The notes: a model not told the origin generated them from the letters alone. DNA of 64,000 bases from Collinsella sp. AM34-10 (GCF_003469185.1 NZ_QSIL01000001.1:248001-312000), one strand, 5' to 3'. Numbered from the stretch's first letter, positions 50,457-59,688 are shown. Numbers and translations are program-made.

Positions 50457-52058
50457 CTATGACGCCAGTGTGGCGATGACGGCTTCGTCGCCGGCTTGGA
50501 CTTGGGTGTCGCCGTCGGGGATGATCGTCTGGCCTTCGCGCTTGAGCATCACCACAATAAACGGATGCTTGCCTTGCGGCACATCGCGCAGGCGCTGGCC
50601 GGCCAGGTGACCGTGGGACGTCACGGTGACCTCGCGCAGCGTAACCTCGGCACGCTCTTCGAACGTTGGGGCGGCCATCACCAGCAGATCGCCTTCCTGG
50701 ATCACGGTGTCGCCATTGGGCAGTACCGGGTGCGCCCCGTCGCGCAGCACCAGGACCACGAGCATGTCGGTGGCGCTGCCAATGTCCGCGAGCGAGCATC
50801 CGGCAAACGGATGTCCAGCGCCCACCTTGAGCTTTACAAACGACATGCCGTCCTCGTCGCGGTAGTCGTTAAAGGTGCGGCGTACGTCGCCGGTCGCATC
50901 GATCATATCGAGCTTCTTCGCCACCGCCGGCAGCAGCGAGCCCTGCACCACGATGCTCGACACGGCAATCACAAACACCAGGTCAAATAGGTCGTGTCCG
51001 CCGGGAACGCCGGCCACCACGGCAAAGAGGCTAAAGACGACCGAAGCTGCTCCGCGCAGGCCCGCCCAGCTTATGAGCGCGACCTGGCGGGGGTTCGTCT
51101 TAAAGGGCGCCAGGAGCACGCCGACGGCGATGGGGCGGCTCACGAAGAGCATAAACGCCATGAGCGCCAGGCCAGGCAGCAGCATCTGCGGCAGGCGTGC
51201 GGGCGTTACGAGCAGGCCGAGTAAGAAGAAGATCGTCATCTCGGCCATCTCGGTGAGGGTGTCAAAGAAGTGCGCCAGCTCGACCTTGCCGGTGATGTCG
51301 CTCGCGCCCAGCACAATGCCGGCCAGGTACACGGCCAAAAATCCGTTGCCGCCCAGGTAGCTCGGCAGCGCGTAGGCCACGATGGCCACCGCGAACAAAA
51401 AGATGGTCTGCGCACCCTCGGCCGTTGCGTGTGCGCGTTCAATCAGGCGGCCCGCCGCCCAGCCGATGGCGAGGCCCAGGCCCACGCCCAGGATAATCTG
51501 CTTGGCCAGCAGTGCGGGAATGTTAATGTCGCCGGCGGCCGCGAGTGTGGCGAGCACGGCGGTGAGCATGTAGGCGACGGGGTCGTTGGAGCCCGATTCG
51601 ACCTCGAGCAGCGAGTCAGTCCCGCCCCTCAGCGACAGGTTGTGCTCGCGCAGAACGCTAAAGACGCTCGCCGCGTCGGTGGATGCTACAACCGATCCCA
51701 GCAGCAGGCCGCCGATCCAGTCGAACCCCAGCGCGAAGTGGGCGAACACGCCGGTGATGCCGGCAGTGATGACGACGCCGAGCGTGCTCAGCAGCACCGC
51801 CGGCGCAGCGACGGGCTTGGCGCGGTCTATGTTGGTGTTAAAGCCGCCGTAGAACATGATGAACAATAGCGCCGTGCTGCAGACGGTTTCGGTGAGTGCG
51901 TAGTCGCTAAAGTCGATATGCGCCGGGCCGTTGACGCCCAACAGCATGCCGAGCACGATAAAGATGAGCAGGGTGGGGAAGGGGAGCTTTTTGCCGACGG
52001 GTTTGATGGTCAGACACAAAATGATGACGAGGCCGATAAAGAGAAGTATCTGGTTCAT
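50457..52058 (-). CDS. CPA1 cation/proton antiporter with TrkA-C domains
   Basis: 533 residues, CAGGAGCGG before the ATG. About 12 helices; GSVVASTDAASVFSVL and LEVESGSNDPVAYMLTAVLA carry the conserved Asp pair of the transport site, and SWAGLRGAASVVFSLFA is typical of NhaP2/CvrA-type antiporters. The last ~150 residues include two RCK-C/TrkA-C-like segments (FVKLKVGAGHPFAGCSL; TVTSHGHLAGQRLRDV), which bind small ligands and regulate. Likely K+/H+ exchange for pH or volume control. Confidence 0.9.
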   Translation of the reverse strand: MNQILLFIGLVIILCLTIKPVGKKLPFPTLLIFIVLGMLLGVNGPAHIDFSDYALTETVCSTALLFIMFYGGFNTNIDRAKPVAAPAVLLSTLGVVITAGITGVFAHFALGFDWIGGLLLGSVVASTDAASVFSVLREHNLSLRGGTDSLLEVESGSNDPVAYMLTAVLATLAAAGDINIPALLAKQIILGVGLGLAIGWAAGRLIERAHATAEGAQTIFLFAVAIVAYALPSYLGGNGFLAVYLAGIVLGASDITGKVELAHFFDTLTEMAEMTIFFLLGLLVTPARLPQMLLPGLALMAFMLFVSRPIAVGVLLAPFKTNPRQVALISWAGLRGAASVVFSLFAVVAGVPGGHDLFDLVFVIAVSSIVVQGSLLPAVAKKLDMIDATGDVRRTFNDYRDEDGMSFVKLKVGAGHPFAGCSLADIGSATDMLVVLVLRDGAHPVLPNGDTVIQEGDLLVMAAPTFEERAEVTLREVTVTSHGHLAGQRLRDVPQGKHPFIVVMLKREGQTIIPDGDTQVQAGDEAVIATLAS

Positions 52059-52311
52059 GGGTAGTGTCCGCTCCTGGGTGGTTGGCGTGGCACGGTCAGT
52101 TGTCTGCGGTTATTTGTACCCAAAGATGGTGGGTTTATGGGGTTGGATTGCGGGCGTGCGCGATATCGTCATAGACGGCTGCCGTCTTTGCCTCTGCTCG
52201 GAAACCCTTTCCAGCTTTATTGCAACGGAGTACAATGGGTAACGTTTAAGTTCAACTTGAAGTTTTAGTTGCGGCGCCGGGCTTCGGCCGCAATGCAAGG
52301 AGAGACGTACC

Positions 52312-53151
52312 ATGGCGATCTATGTGACATCTGATGCTCACGGGCACGTGCGTGCGCTTGACGAGGCCCTGTCCAAGATTTCGCTGGCGTCCGACGATAC
52401 GCTGTACGTACTGGGTGACATGATCGATCGCGGGCCCGATCCGGTCGGCGTTATTAAGCTCGTGCGCTCGCTGCCTAACGCCCGCGTTCTCAAGGGCAAT
52501 CACGAGCAGATCATGCTCGATGCTATCATTGGCCAGGATCCGCTCGATGCCGAGACCTGGGATATCAACGGTGGCTGGACGACGCGCGAGCAGCTCAACG
52601 ACATGGAATTTGAGGCATACGAGGAGCTCGTGCGATGGATGGCCGCGCTGCCGCTCTACGCGGTGGCCGAGACCGAGGAGCGCCCGTATCTGCTGGTACA
52701 TGCTGGAATTGAGATGAAGGCGGCGCGCGCGTTTTTACTTGAGCATGGCGTCGATTGTGCCGATGGCGTCGGAGCGGTGGGTGCCGATCGCGAGCTGCTG
52801 CAGCAGATGCTCGCGGTGCAGTCGTCCGATGACCTGCTGTGGATTCGTCACGGCTATTGGGATGCGCCGACGGGACTGCTTTCTGCCGAGGGCGAGGGCC
52901 CGGTCGTGGTGAGCGGCCACACGCCCACGGTGTCGCTTGGGCGCTATTGCGAGGTTGGCGGCCTGGCGGGGCTTGATGAGGAGTCGGGCCGCGGGCAGAT
53001 TGTGCGCCTGGGTGGCGAGGATACCGCCGGCGTGCCCGATCGTATCGATATCGACTGCGCCGCCGCCACCGGCTCCGAGTTCGGCCGCGTCGGTATCCTG
53101 CGCCTTGATGACGGCGCCGAGTTCTATGCGAACATCAACCCAGGCGAATAA
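52312..53151 (+). CDS. PPP-type metallophosphatase
   Basis: 279 residues, CAAGGAG before the ATG. IYVTSDAHGHVRALDEAL, VLGDMIDRGPDPVGVI, VLKGNHEQIMLD and VVSGHTPTVSLG are the GDxHG (here SDAHG), GDxxDRG, GNHE and GHT motifs of the PPP family. It could dephosphorylate proteins or split diadenosine tetraphosphate; sequence does not decide. Promoter presumably in 52059-52311, a gap in which I see no other feature. Confidence 0.88.
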   Translation: MAIYVTSDAHGHVRALDEALSKISLASDDTLYVLGDMIDRGPDPVGVIKLVRSLPNARVLKGNHEQIMLDAIIGQDPLDAETWDINGGWTTREQLNDMEFEAYEELVRWMAALPLYAVAETEERPYLLVHAGIEMKAARAFLLEHGVDCADGVGAVGADRELLQQMLAVQSSDDLLWIRHGYWDAPTGLLSAEGEGPVVVSGHTPTVSLGRYCEVGGLAGLDEESGRGQIVRLGGEDTAGVPDRIDIDCAAATGSEFGRVGILRLDDGAEFYANINPGE

Positions 53152-53163
53152 TCGGTGCAAAGG

Positions 53164-53196
53164 GTAGCTAATTTGGGACGGAGCTTTTTTGACTAC
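53164..53196. repeat. GCTAATTTAGGACG repeat, copy 3
   Basis: GTAGCTAATTTGGGACGGAG then CTTTTTTGACTAC, just after the metallophosphatase gene. Confidence 0.4.
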
Positions 53197-53257
53197 TTTC
53201 GGAGAATAGCGCCTTCTTGCTCGGTAAGCGCGAGAAATGAGGAGCGTCTGCGTCCTC

Positions 53258-53487
53258 GGCAGTGCGAAAATGCTCGAAAAACCGTCGCAACGGAGTCAAA
53301 CGACGTTGCGACGGTTCTTTTTTGGCTGCCCGCTGGCTAAGTGAGTAGACTTTTTTGGAAATGCCGAGCAGCCGGCAAATTTGCCTCAACAAAACCGCAG
53401 GTCACTGACTTGTGTTTTGCCGGTGTGGTCAGGGATTCGGCAAAAGTCTACTCACTTAGTTTTGCGTGTCGCAAATCGTCCGCAACG
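53258..53487. repeat. 230-bp structured repeat, copy 2
   Basis: Ungapped match to 48918-49147. The first hairpin is ACCGTCGCAACG / CGTTGCGACGGT (53281-53315), followed by TCTTTTTT. The core 53337-53459 is bounded by exact 16-bp inverted repeats CTAAGTGAGTAGACTT / AAGTCTACTCACTTAG, with an inner CCGGCAAA / TTTGCCGG stem. Confidence 0.7.
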
Positions 53488-53506
53488 AGACCCCCCATTG
53501 TGCCAA

Positions 53507-55081
53507 TTAGGCGCCGTACGGGTTGCGGTCGCGCTCGATGCGTTGGCGGATGTGGGCGTATTCGACAATCAACAGCACCAGGAGTAGGGCCATGATGGCT
53601 AGGTAGCTCACCACGGCGCCCATCAGACCCAGCAGGTTGATCAGGATCACCGGCAGCACTACGCTTACGGCGAAGCAGACCAGGTAGATTTTGGTGACGT
53701 CGCCGGCATGGCGCAGCACCGTGATGATGGCGTAGAGAAAGTCGATGGCCGCGGTGACGCCGCCGGCGACAACCATCAGCAGTGCCAGCGTGCGGTAGCG
53801 CTCAAAATTGAGGCCGTACATGAAGCTCATGAGGGGAATACCGGGACCTGCCATAAATGCGGCGCACACGCTGGTGATGACCACGATCAGTGCCATAACG
53901 GCAACAATAATCAGGTCAAAGCGACGACGCTTGCGAGGATTAGCCCAAATGCTCGACAAACGCAGGAGCTGCGGTTTATAGATAAATCCAATGCTCAACA
54001 AAATAGCCTGCGCCGGAAAGAACAGGGCATTAAAGTACAGCTGATACTTGTAGGCCAGCGTGCCTTCCATCACGAACTTGGGCATGCTCTCGATAAGGTT
54101 GAACAGGAACAGCGCGCCAAAAAGCGGGGCGCACTGGATAAACAGGTGACCGACCTCGCGCAGGCTCACGCGGCGCGATTTTTCGGTTTCGAGCAGGGCG
54201 AGCGGCGTGGTGACCAGCACGAGCGAGGCGATCGCGGCGATGCCCATGGCCATGGCCGCGATGGGCATGCTGCGCGTAAGGAACAGCGCCATGCTAAAGA
54301 CCACGATGACGCCGACGGAGCGCAGTGTTTGGCTCATGCCGGCCAGGTAGAGTTTGTCGGCCTGCTGCAGGCGGCCCTCGTACACGTCGGCAATGCCGTC
54401 GATCACCTTATAGAGGTAGACGCCCAGGCCGATTGTGGCCATCTGCGCATCGTAGCCGCGGGCGCTACTGTATACCAGGCCGCATGCCAGCGCGAGCGCT
54501 CCGCAGAGCCAGCGGTTGAGCTGGTAGGAGGCAAAGGACGTCTTTTCGTCGATGTCCGAGACCTGGAAATTGCGCACGCCGTAGTTGCACGCGATCATGA
54601 TGAGCGTGCCGGTGACAAAGGCGATGGAGAATTTGCCTGCTTCTTCGGCGCCCACGAGCTGCGTAGACACGATGGTGAGCAGCGGAAACGCCAAGCCCCA
54701 TACGGCGGTGCCCAGGGTATTCCAAAGGTAGTCGCGACGGGTGGCGTGATCTTCGTACTCGGCTTCTTGCGTGGAGAAGCCGCCGCCGTAGACGGCTCCG
54801 AGCAGGCGGTTCCACCAGGCATTGACCATGCGGTGGATGGGGCCGGGCTGGCGATCGCGCTCGCGGCGACGGCGTGTGGCCTGGCTGCTGTTGGGACCGC
54901 CAGCGTTACGCTGGCTCAGCTCTTGGATTCGTGCGAGCTCCTCGGCGGTGTGCGATGCGGGGAACAGGCCGTTCTCGATGCGTCCGCCCTGCCCGTGCGC
55001 CCCGTCCGATACGGTGGGGTCGGCGACGCCATTGCGGCGGGCGATGGCGCGGCGAATGCTATCGAGGGGCGTGATGCTCAA
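53507..55081 (-). CDS. Polysaccharide flippase-like membrane protein
   Basis: 524 residues from a TTG at 55081 with AAAGGA 8 nt upstream, an unusual start supported by that site. The first ~110 residues are polar and basic (ATRRRRERDRQPGPIHRM), probably cytoplasmic. About 12-14 helices follow, such as LGTAVWGLAFPLLTIVSTQL and GLMGAVVSYLAIMALLLVLL. The pattern fits the MOP superfamily (Wzx/MurJ-like polysaccharide exporters). No sugar-transferase cluster is adjacent, so its lipid-linked cargo is unknown. Confidence 0.75.
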   Translation of the reverse strand: MSITPLDSIRRAIARRNGVADPTVSDGAHGQGGRIENGLFPASHTAEELARIQELSQRNAGGPNSSQATRRRRERDRQPGPIHRMVNAWWNRLLGAVYGGGFSTQEAEYEDHATRRDYLWNTLGTAVWGLAFPLLTIVSTQLVGAEEAGKFSIAFVTGTLIMIACNYGVRNFQVSDIDEKTSFASYQLNRWLCGALALACGLVYSSARGYDAQMATIGLGVYLYKVIDGIADVYEGRLQQADKLYLAGMSQTLRSVGVIVVFSMALFLTRSMPIAAMAMGIAAIASLVLVTTPLALLETEKSRRVSLREVGHLFIQCAPLFGALFLFNLIESMPKFVMEGTLAYKYQLYFNALFFPAQAILLSIGFIYKPQLLRLSSIWANPRKRRRFDLIIVAVMALIVVITSVCAAFMAGPGIPLMSFMYGLNFERYRTLALLMVVAGGVTAAIDFLYAIITVLRHAGDVTKIYLVCFAVSVVLPVILINLLGLMGAVVSYLAIMALLLVLLIVEYAHIRQRIERDRNPYGA

Positions 55082-55189
55082 AGCGGAGTCCTTTCTATTG
55101 CTGCGCTCTAGTATAGACGCGACGGTGTTCGCTCGTGTTTTTGAACAGGCTGTTCAATAATTTCGGCGGTGCCATTCAGCAGTCGGCAA

Positions 55190-55233
55190 TTAGGGACGTT
55201 CCTTATGTGCCGGCACTTTGGGAACGTCCCTAA
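55190..55233. repeat. GGGACGTTCC palindrome cluster
   Basis: TTAGGGACGTTCC and GGAACGTCCCTAA enclose TTATGTGCCGGCACTTTG. Variants of the same phrases continue to about 55310. The gap between the flippase and pckA holds these repeats; the pckA promoter must lie within or after them. Confidence 0.5.
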
Positions 55234-55460
55234 GTGCCGGCATCCGGGGACGCTCCTTGGTTGTTGCCTGTTCAAGAGTGTCCCCAACGACTAGTCGTTT
55301 AAGAACGTCCCCAATGACTAGGCCGCTTGCGTGCGATTTTTGACCGTTGGGCGGGCGCTTCGCCGTTGCCGCAAAAACGTTTTTGCATATCGGGTACAAC
55401 GGGCTTTACGTGAGTAAAGTGCGCGCCGCGCCCACGTGTCGCGTTTTTAAAGGAGGCCCC

Positions 55461-57131
55461 ATGTCTGGTGTTACCCCTGCAGAAGTTCTGTCCAACTTTG
55501 GCATTACGCTGGTCGAAGACCCCGCCGAGAACCAGCCCCGCCTGCTGGTTGACCTGCCGGCAGCCGAGCTCGTCGAGCACGCCATCCGCCGCAACGAAGG
55601 CCGCATGGCCTCCAACGGCGCACTGGTGATCGAGACGGGAGAGCGCACTGGCCGCTCGCCCAACGACCGTTTTATCGCCGACACGCCCGACGTGCACGAC
55701 AAGATCGCCTGGGGCGCCGTCAACCGCCCGCTGTCCGTCGAGAGCTATGAGGCCATCAAGGCCGGCATCGTCGACTATCTCAACGAGCGCGACGTGTTCG
55801 TCACCCGTGGCATGGCAGGCGCCGACCGCAACCACACGCGTCGACTGCTCGTTGCCTGCGAGCGTGCCAGCCAGGCACTCTTTATTAAGCAGATGCTCGC
55901 CCGCCCGCTCGCCCGCGAAATCGCACGCACCGGCGAGCCCGACTTCTGCGTACTCGCAGCGCCCGGTTACCAGTGCGATCCCGCCATTAAGGGCCTCAAC
56001 TCCAGCGCCGCCGTGGTCATCAACTTCCAGGAACGCGTGATTCTGGTCGCCGGCACCGGCTACTCCGGTGAGATCAAAAAGTCGATCTTCAGCGTCATGA
56101 ACTACCTGCTGCCCGTCGAGGACGACGTGCTGCCCATGCACTGCTCGGCCAGCATGGATCCTGTCACGCACGAGACTGCCGTGTTCTTTGGCCTGTCCGG
56201 CACCGGCAAGACCACGCTTTCGGCCAACCCCACGCGCCTGCTGATCGGCGACGACGAGCACGGCTGGTCCGACATGGGCATCTTCAACATCGAGGGAGGC
56301 TGCTATGCCAAGTGCGAGGGCCTGGACGCGTTCCATGAGCCCGAGATCTTCAACGCCGTCCGCTTTGGCGCCATCTGCGAAAACGTGGTGCTCGATGAGA
56401 ATCGCAAGCCTAACTATGATGATGTCTCGATCACGCACAATACGCGCGTGGCCTATCCCGTCGAGCACATTCCCAACGCGTGGACCAAGGGCATGGGCAC
56501 CACCCCGAGCGTTGTGCTGTTTTTGACCTGTGATGCCTTTGGCGTGCTGCCGCCCATCTCGCGCCTGACGGCCGACGCCGCCATGTATCACTTTGTGACG
56601 GGCTTTACGGCCAAGATCCCCGGCACCGAGGTCGGCGTCACCGAGCCCACGCCCACGTTCTCCTCGCTGTTTGGCGAGCCGTTTATGCCGCTCGATCCCA
56701 TGGTCTATGCCAAGATGCTCGGCGAGCGTATCGCCGACGGTCGCACCCGCGTCTATCTGGTCAACACTGGCTGGATTGGCGGCGGCTACGGCGTGGGCCA
56801 TCGCATCGAGCTTGCCTACACGCGTGCCCTGGTGGCCCGCGCTCTCGACGGTACCATCGAGGACAGCGAGTTCGTGCACGACGACATCTTTAACGTCGAC
56901 ATTCCCACCACGTGCCATGGCGTGCCCGACGGCATTCTGGTGCCGCGCCAGTACTGGCAGAGCACCGCTCGCTACGACGAGGCCGCGCACAACCTGGCCG
57001 TGATGTTTGAGGAGAACTTCGAGAAGAAGTACTCGCACCTGCCCGAGTCCGTCAAAGCCGCCGGCCCGCACGCCCAGGTGTCCGCCGAGGCCCGTCATCG
57101 CGGCCGCGGGTTGCTGGGACTCCGCCGCTAG
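55461..57131 (+). CDS. pckA: Phosphoenolpyruvate carboxykinase (ATP)
   Basis: 556 residues from the ATG at 55461 with AAAGGAGG upstream; the preceding 114 bp of open frame lack a start signal. ERTGRSPNDRFIADTP is the substrate loop, FFGLSGTGKTTLSANP the kinase-1a P-loop, LIGDDEHGWSDMGIFNIEGG the kinase-2 metal site, and NTGWIGGGYGVGHRI further conserved. ATP-dependent class. In fermenting anaerobes it often runs toward oxaloacetate, fixing CO2 and making ATP. The C terminus is about 20 residues longer than E. coli PckA. Confidence 0.95.
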   Translation: MSGVTPAEVLSNFGITLVEDPAENQPRLLVDLPAAELVEHAIRRNEGRMASNGALVIETGERTGRSPNDRFIADTPDVHDKIAWGAVNRPLSVESYEAIKAGIVDYLNERDVFVTRGMAGADRNHTRRLLVACERASQALFIKQMLARPLAREIARTGEPDFCVLAAPGYQCDPAIKGLNSSAAVVINFQERVILVAGTGYSGEIKKSIFSVMNYLLPVEDDVLPMHCSASMDPVTHETAVFFGLSGTGKTTLSANPTRLLIGDDEHGWSDMGIFNIEGGCYAKCEGLDAFHEPEIFNAVRFGAICENVVLDENRKPNYDDVSITHNTRVAYPVEHIPNAWTKGMGTTPSVVLFLTCDAFGVLPPISRLTADAAMYHFVTGFTAKIPGTEVGVTEPTPTFSSLFGEPFMPLDPMVYAKMLGERIADGRTRVYLVNTGWIGGGYGVGHRIELAYTRALVARALDGTIEDSEFVHDDIFNVDIPTTCHGVPDGILVPRQYWQSTARYDEAAHNLAVMFEENFEKKYSHLPESVKAAGPHAQVSAEARHRGRGLLGLRR

Positions 57132-57146
57132 CGCCGCCTTAGACCC

Positions 57147-57187
57147 AAAACCACCACGAAGGGGACAGGCACCTTTGTGGTGGTTTT
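57147..57187. terminator. CCACAAAGG-type palindrome, copy 2, after pckA
   Basis: AAAACCACCACGAAGG and CCTTTGTGGTGGTTTT around GGACAGGCA; the T4 on either strand allows bidirectional termination. Confidence 0.65.
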
Positions 57188-57320
57188 GCTCGCGCGGATG
57201 ACTCGGGTTACAATACGCCTGACATCTCGCCCCCTTCTCCGGATGGGGGCAGCGTAAGCGCTCTTGTGGCGGCACCGTAGGACTTTGAAGGTGGCCGTCG
57301 TAAGGGCGCTTTTTGTTTGG
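57186..57320 (+). promoter_or_regulatory. Promoter and attenuator-like leader of the B3/4 gene
   Basis: TTGCTC - 17 bp - TACAAT (57186-57214) is a good promoter; start near 57221. The leader then has hairpin 1 (GCCCCC 57229-57234 with GGGGGC 57245-57250) and a long hairpin 2 (57257-57310: AGCGCTCTTGTGGCGGCACC against GGTGGCCGTCGTAAGGGCGC) ending in TTTTT, an intrinsic terminator placed about 45 bp before the start codon. This is the layout of an attenuator or riboswitch; the class is not recognised. Confidence 0.55.
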
Positions 57321-57358
57321 GTGCCCTCGCTCGGGCGCGAATCGTGAAGGGAGCATGT

Positions 57359-58078
57359 ATGAAGAGCTTTATTGCCGAGGATTCATTTTGGGAGCTGTTT
57401 CCTCAGGCGGCGGTCGGTGTTGTGGTCGTGGAGGGTATGAAGCCCGCGGCCCAGATACCTCAAGAGGATGTGGACGCGATAGCGGCGCTGCTCGACCGTG
57501 CCAATATCGATGCGGAGCGTCATCTGATCAGCGATACAATCAGCGAGAACGCACCGGTCAAGGCATGGCGCGAGGCCTATCGTCTGTTCAAGACCAAAAA
57601 GGGCGCGCGCTGTTCAATCGAGAACCTGCTCAAGCGTGTGCTCAAGGGCAAGCCGGTGGGCCACATTACGCCCGCGGTGGATATCTATAACACGGTGTCG
57701 CTGTCCTATGCACTGCCCGTGGGAGGCGAGGATCTGCATGCGATTGAGGGGGACCTTCGCCTGAAGGTGACCGACGGCGGGGATGCGTTCCTGCCGCTTG
57801 GCGAGGAAGCGGACGACCCGACGCTGCCCGGCGAGCTCGCCTACATTGACGATGCGGGCGCCGTGTGCCGCTGCTGGAACTGGCGCGACGGCGTTCGAAC
57901 GGCTCTATCCGACGATTCGGCCGACGCATTCCTGGCGATTGAGTGCGTAGAGCCCGAGCGAATGGGGGACTGCCAGGCCGCCATCGACCGTCTTGCCGAT
58001 CTGCTCGAGCGCTATCTGGGAGCGACGGTTGTCGTTAAGACGCTTGTGACCCGCGACAATCCCCGCGTGGAGCTGTAG
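57359..58078 (+). CDS. B3/4-domain protein (tRNA-synthetase-editing-like)
   Basis: 239 residues from the ATG at 57359 (GAAGGGAG upstream). VKAWREAYRLFKTKKGARCS, IENLLKRVLKG, ITPAVDIYNTVSLSYALPVGGEDL and ALSDDSADAFLAIECVEP match stand-alone proteins carrying the B3/4 domain of the phenylalanyl-tRNA synthetase beta subunit. Such proteins are presumed to edit mischarged tRNA or bind amino-acid-like ligands; not proven. The terminator-bearing leader suggests control linked to an amino acid or tRNA. Confidence 0.85.
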   Translation: MKSFIAEDSFWELFPQAAVGVVVVEGMKPAAQIPQEDVDAIAALLDRANIDAERHLISDTISENAPVKAWREAYRLFKTKKGARCSIENLLKRVLKGKPVGHITPAVDIYNTVSLSYALPVGGEDLHAIEGDLRLKVTDGGDAFLPLGEEADDPTLPGELAYIDDAGAVCRCWNWRDGVRTALSDDSADAFLAIECVEPERMGDCQAAIDRLADLLERYLGATVVVKTLVTRDNPRVEL

Positions 58079-58106
58079 CAACTTCTGCAAATCATACTCG
58101 CCGGTC

Positions 58107-58147
58107 AAAACCACCACAAAGGTGCCTGTCCCCTTTGTGGTGGTTTT
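58107..58147. terminator. CCACAAAGG-type palindrome, copy 3
   Basis: AAAACCACCACAAAGG and CCTTTGTGGTGGTTTT around TGCCTGTC: a perfect 16-bp stem. It ends the B3/4 gene. Confidence 0.7.
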
Positions 58148-58251
58148 TATGTTGATGAGTTAACAAATAGGGCGTGCGGGGCTTGCGGTCGCTGGGTACG
58201 GCTAAGATGTTTACCCGTTAGCATTATGCAAGCGAAAGGCGGTCGTCTCCC

Positions 58252-58701
58252 ATGCAACAGAGCGACGAGACACGTTTCGAGGACTTTGTCGGACTGATCA
58301 GTGGACTCTACAAGGAGATCCAGCGCATTAAGACATCTGAGGGCGCAAGGCTGGGCCTTAAGGGCTCCGACATCATGTGCCTGTACTATCTTGAGCGCAG
58401 CAAGGACGGCCTGACTGGTGCCGACCTCGCCCGCATGGCTGGCGTGACCCGCGCTGCCGTCTCGCGCACGCTGGCGCATCTGGAGGAGGGCGGCTACGTC
58501 GAAGTCGACGATTCGGGCGATGCCGCCGTTAAGTATCGCGCCCCGGTTCGCCTGACCACGTTGGGCGGCGAGAGCATGAACGAGGCCGATTGCATTATTC
58601 GTGAAGTGCTCGACACCACCGGCAAGGCCATGGGCGTGGAGCAGCGTGAGCAGATGTATGCGTCGCTGCGTACGATTCTCAACACCTTGCGCGAGCTGTA
58701 G
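58252..58701 (+). CDS. MarR-family transcriptional regulator
   Basis: 149 residues. The winged helix reads LKGSDIMCLYYLERSKDGLTGADLA..., GVTRAAVSRTLAHLEEGGYVEV and the wing VKYRAPVRLTTLGGESMNEA; the final helices form the dimer interface. Ligand unknown. It precedes the second DegV gene by about 120 bp on the same strand, so it may regulate that gene, as MarR-type FabT/FapR-like control of lipid genes would suggest (speculative). Confidence 0.85.
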   Translation: MQQSDETRFEDFVGLISGLYKEIQRIKTSEGARLGLKGSDIMCLYYLERSKDGLTGADLARMAGVTRAAVSRTLAHLEEGGYVEVDDSGDAAVKYRAPVRLTTLGGESMNEADCIIREVLDTTGKAMGVEQREQMYASLRTILNTLREL

Positions 58702-58820
58702 GGCCGCCTAGGCATTTGCTTCCCATTAACAACTGCATCGTCCCGTTTGAGCGCGTATACCGTGCCGGGGCATTGCTGTCAAAATTCCCTGCGCGGGACC
58801 TGCGCAAGAAAGGATTCGCT

Positions 58821-59675
58821 ATGTCCGTCCGCATTATTACCGATTCCGCAAGCGATATGTCGCCGGCCGAGCACCCGGCACTGGACGTTTTGCCGCTGTC
58901 CGTCACCTTTGGCACCGATGTGTACATGGATGGCGTCGACATCGATCACCAGCGCTTTTACGAGATGCTCGTGGAGCGCGATGAGCTGCCCAAGACCGGC
59001 CAGGTCAACCCGTACGCGTTCTCGCAGGCTATCGCCGAGATTCGCGAAGCCGGCGATGAGGCTGTGATTATTACCGTGGGCGCTAAGCTGTCGGGCACCA
59101 ATCAGAGCGCCCGTACCGCACTAGCCGAGGCGCCGGGCGGCGATGTGTACGTGGTTGATAGCAACAACGTCACCCTGGGTGAACGCATTCTGGTTGAGTA
59201 TGCGCTGCGCTTGGTGGACGAGGGCCGTAGCGCGGCCCAGATCGCGGCGGCGGTCGAGGCCGTGCGCGACCGCGTGGTGGTTATCGGCCTGCTCGAGACG
59301 CTGGAGTACCTGGTGCGCGGCGGTCGCCTGTCTGCTGCTGCCGGCGCCGTGGGTACGCTGCTCAACGTAAAGCCCGTGGTAGCTGCCGAGGACGGTCTGA
59401 TTGTGCAGCTGGGAAAGGCGCGCGGTTCCAAGAACGGCCGCAACCTGCTGAACCAAAAGGTCGAAAAGGCGGGCGGCATCGACTTTTCCATGCCGCTGGC
59501 GCTCGGCTATACGGGCCTTTCGGATGCGGTGCTCAAGAAGTATATCGAGGACAGCGCGGCACTGTGGGCTGGCCACACCGAGGGCGAGCTGCCCGTTCAC
59601 ACCATCGGTGCCACCATCGGTACCCACGTAGGCCCCGGTGCCGTAGCCGTAGCCTTCTTCCAGCCCGCCAACTAA
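58821..59675 (+). CDS. DegV family fatty-acid-binding protein 2
   Basis: 284 residues from the ATG at 58821 (AAGAAAGGA upstream); the open frame to 58716 lacks a ribosome site. VRIITDSASDMSPAEHP, VGAKLSGTNQSARTALAE, VVDSNNVTLGERILV and LETLEYLVRGGRLSAAAGA follow the DegV pattern, and HTIGATIGTHVGPGAVAVAF forms the C-terminal lipid head-group site. Likely FakB-like carrier of a fatty acid. Compared with the gene at 3178 it keeps the standard motifs better. Confidence 0.92.
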   Translation: MSVRIITDSASDMSPAEHPALDVLPLSVTFGTDVYMDGVDIDHQRFYEMLVERDELPKTGQVNPYAFSQAIAEIREAGDEAVIITVGAKLSGTNQSARTALAEAPGGDVYVVDSNNVTLGERILVEYALRLVDEGRSAAQIAAAVEAVRDRVVVIGLLETLEYLVRGGRLSAAAGAVGTLLNVKPVVAAEDGLIVQLGKARGSKNGRNLLNQKVEKAGGIDFSMPLALGYTGLSDAVLKKYIEDSAALWAGHTEGELPVHTIGATIGTHVGPGAVAVAFFQPAN

Positions 59676-59688
59676 CCAACCTGCCAAC

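Noticed and set aside
57257..57310. T-box reading of the B3/4 leader
   Set aside because: GGCGGCACCG resembles the T-box TGGNACC only loosely, and the leader is too short for a specifier stem.
55299..57356. Minus-strand open frame opposite pckA
   Set aside because: Antisense shadow of a well-conserved enzyme gene and it runs through the terminator palindrome at 57147.
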